Shown here piece after piece: positions 62,501 through 64,000 of a stretch of 64,000 bases of DNA. The notes under the pieces were generated by a model that saw only the letters and a list, made by a program, of their open reading frames with translations, did not search any database and was not told where the DNA came from. Positions within the stretch are counted from its first letter, which is position 1; each line of letters begins with the position of its first letter. The translations under genes were made by a program, and so were the position numbers. Source of the stretch: Neodontobutis hainanensis (lineage: Eukaryota; Chordata; Actinopteri; Gobiiformes; Odontobutidae); NCBI GenBank assembly GCA_024349245.1, contig JALDNG010000004.1, positions 2,732,001-2,796,000 on the forward strand. Reading direction: 5' to 3'.

Positions 62501-63339
62501 GACATGAAGCATTTTACAGTGAGCCCCACGGGCTGTTAACAGCAGCAATGATTTACAGCACAGTAAAGCTCTCAGGGTCGTGTTTGCGTTATTTACACAC
62601 TTTAATTTGTGCAGCTAACTCTTGACAGTTGACTCAATGGCTAATTTTTTTATTTTTTTTCCCCAGCCATCTGTTTACTTTTCAACACACAAAGCTACTA
62701 CAACAGAACTTGAGACTTACTAAATGTGTCATACACATTTAGCGGGGTATATAAAGTGTTTTCCATTTATAAAAAAAAAAAAGAGAAGTGACTATTTTGA
62801 TGCAGCTTCTGTAGAGTCAAATACTGCTTCAAACCTGCAACACACAGCCTTTTTAGAGAGTTCACTCATCTGATTGGACAAAAGGAGAAAGGGATACCGG
62901 AAAATGTTTATTTTTATTTGTTGCTAAGCCTAGAGACGTAACGACATTACACAAATGTTTGTTAGACTAATGTCTGTAGTTTCTTACTTTATCAAAAATA
63001 TTTTGTTGATGGACAGTTTTTTTTTTTTTATACTTACTCACTATCTTCCCTTTTTTTACACAAACACAAAGAATTTTACAGCATCTAATCACTTACCTGT
63101 TCACTAGGTTGTGTTGTGAAAGCACCAGCTCATATTTCAACACAATCATACATTCAAAGTTTCAAACCGTATTTTAAGTCTCAAACAACTTCAACATCTA
63201 CACGCCATGGTTTCAGCAAATATATAAAGCCATCTTGAACTAAATAATGTCCTTGTTGATGTTCACGTTACCATTAAAGGTTCTGTGCATTTCTTCAAAT
63301 AAAGTTAAAAGAAAACACATTTCTTTCTTGTAGTGGGTT

Positions 63340-63560
63340 GAATGCCCACCTGAACACATTCCTCTCTGAGCTAAAGCTATTAGCGCTGAGTGAATAATGT
63401 ACAGAGTTCACCCAGCACCAGCACAGCCATAAATCTTATATTTATATTATTAGTTTATCTCCCAGGCTCAGGAAGAGGCTGACACAAGGAGGACACTATC
63501 TGCACCGGGGCTTTTGTATCAAGTCGGGTTCAGGCCACTGGGGCTTCAATCAAGGTTTTT
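63340..63560. other. Possible conserved non-coding element
   Basis: Non-repetitive block with CATTCCTCTCTGAGCTAAAG, TATTAGCGCTGAGTGAATAA and CAGCACAGCCATAAATCTTA. It has no coding frame and no known repeat words. Weak evidence, by appearance only. Confidence 0.2.
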
Positions 63561-64000
63561 CACACTAAAACTAAGCGCTGATTCAACTTAATTTAAATAG
63601 ACCCAATCCAACACAGAACCAATGCTTCCTCGTCCCAGCTCTCCTCTGTGGACATTAATTGCGACATCTACCAATTCATTACTGTGCGCTCATGGGACGA
63701 CTAAGAACACAGTGTAATTAGGCACCAGTCACGTGACCGTTAGCAGCAACAGAGCCACTGACTTTAGTACAAATTTACTGCATTATGAGAATGAATTTAG
63801 GTCCATTGTAGTGTCCTGTAGCTCTCTAAATTATCACATTATCCCCAATTATTCCATCTCACTTAAGCCATTTTGCATAATTGTTCTCCTAATAGTTTCC
63901 ATTCACCTGGCCCAAAAACATTTCAGTTATACAACATTAGTACATGTCTGATTAACCCTTTTCCAAACAACAAAAGCAGCAATAATTCCGATTGATTTAT

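Larger units (their letters stand above)
30147..64000 (+). other. stt3b intron 1 (at least 33.8 kb, continues past the window)
   Basis: No sequence resembling the following STT3B exons (FNYRSTHHL, NWFDERAWYPLG) was recognised, and no other gene. Stretches not listed separately (30147-34940, 35170-39027, 39500-43990, 44030-45814, 46381-47385, 47470-50563, 50863-51337 and 51840-64000) show A/T-rich unique DNA with scattered frames of 60-160 codons that have no family resemblance. A nested small RNA or lncRNA cannot be excluded by eye. Confidence 0.7.

Overview
The window is vertebrate nuclear DNA, almost certainly from a ray-finned (teleost) fish. Genes are split by GT-AG introns, the dispersed repeats are typical of fish (tRNA-derived SINEs, 3' ends of L2-like LINEs, hAT-type MITEs), and the order gadl1 ... 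stt3b matches the neighbourhood of GADL1 and STT3B on human 3p24-p23. Nothing bacterial, plasmid-borne or phage-like was seen. Positions come from reading the sequence by eye and from joining exons in frame.

Left part (1-9.6 kb): two gadl1 paralogues lie tail to tail. Copy A (+) is cut by the window edge and only its last four coding exons are present (249-1497). Copy B (-) is complete: 15 coding exons from 9481 down to 3786 join in one frame to a 522-residue PLP-dependent decarboxylase. Its promoter has a TATA box (9570-9577), a (TG)n tract just upstream and an upstream ORF overlapping the start. Between the two 3' ends lie a SINE and a 35-bp minisatellite of 17 copies. A 91-bp tract crossing an exon-intron boundary is almost identical in the two copies, which looks like gene conversion.

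Middle part (9.6-29.3 kb): an intergenic region with MITE and SINE debris is followed by a two-exon, electrically silent Kv channel subunit of the Kv6 family, closest to KCNG4 (15258-17474, +). Next comes a gene I cannot name (about 18.1-22.7 kb, +). It has one well-supported basic/acidic coding block, then a run of short, mutually similar, charge-rich exon-like modules and a 401-bp tandem duplication. After that lie repeat-rich DNA and a 2.2-kb composite element with imperfect inverted ends (26613-28785).

Right part (29.3-64 kb): exon 1 of stt3b, the catalytic subunit of the STT3B oligosaccharyltransferase complex, starts at 29848 (+). Its N-terminal segment and EFDPW motif are clear. No further stt3b exon was found, so the remaining 34 kb is read as part of intron 1. 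This stretch holds an L2-like LINE 3' end, a hAT-type MITE with a perfect 8-bp target duplication, a second SINE copy, hairpins and possible conserved non-coding segments.

The genes are independent transcription units: an acidic amino-acid decarboxylase pair (beta-alanine/hypotaurine metabolism), a modulatory K+ channel subunit, an unknown probably nuclear protein, and an ER glycosylation enzyme. No operon-like cooperation is implied. The least explained parts are the repeated-exon gene at 18-22.7 kb and the gadl1 inverted pair.
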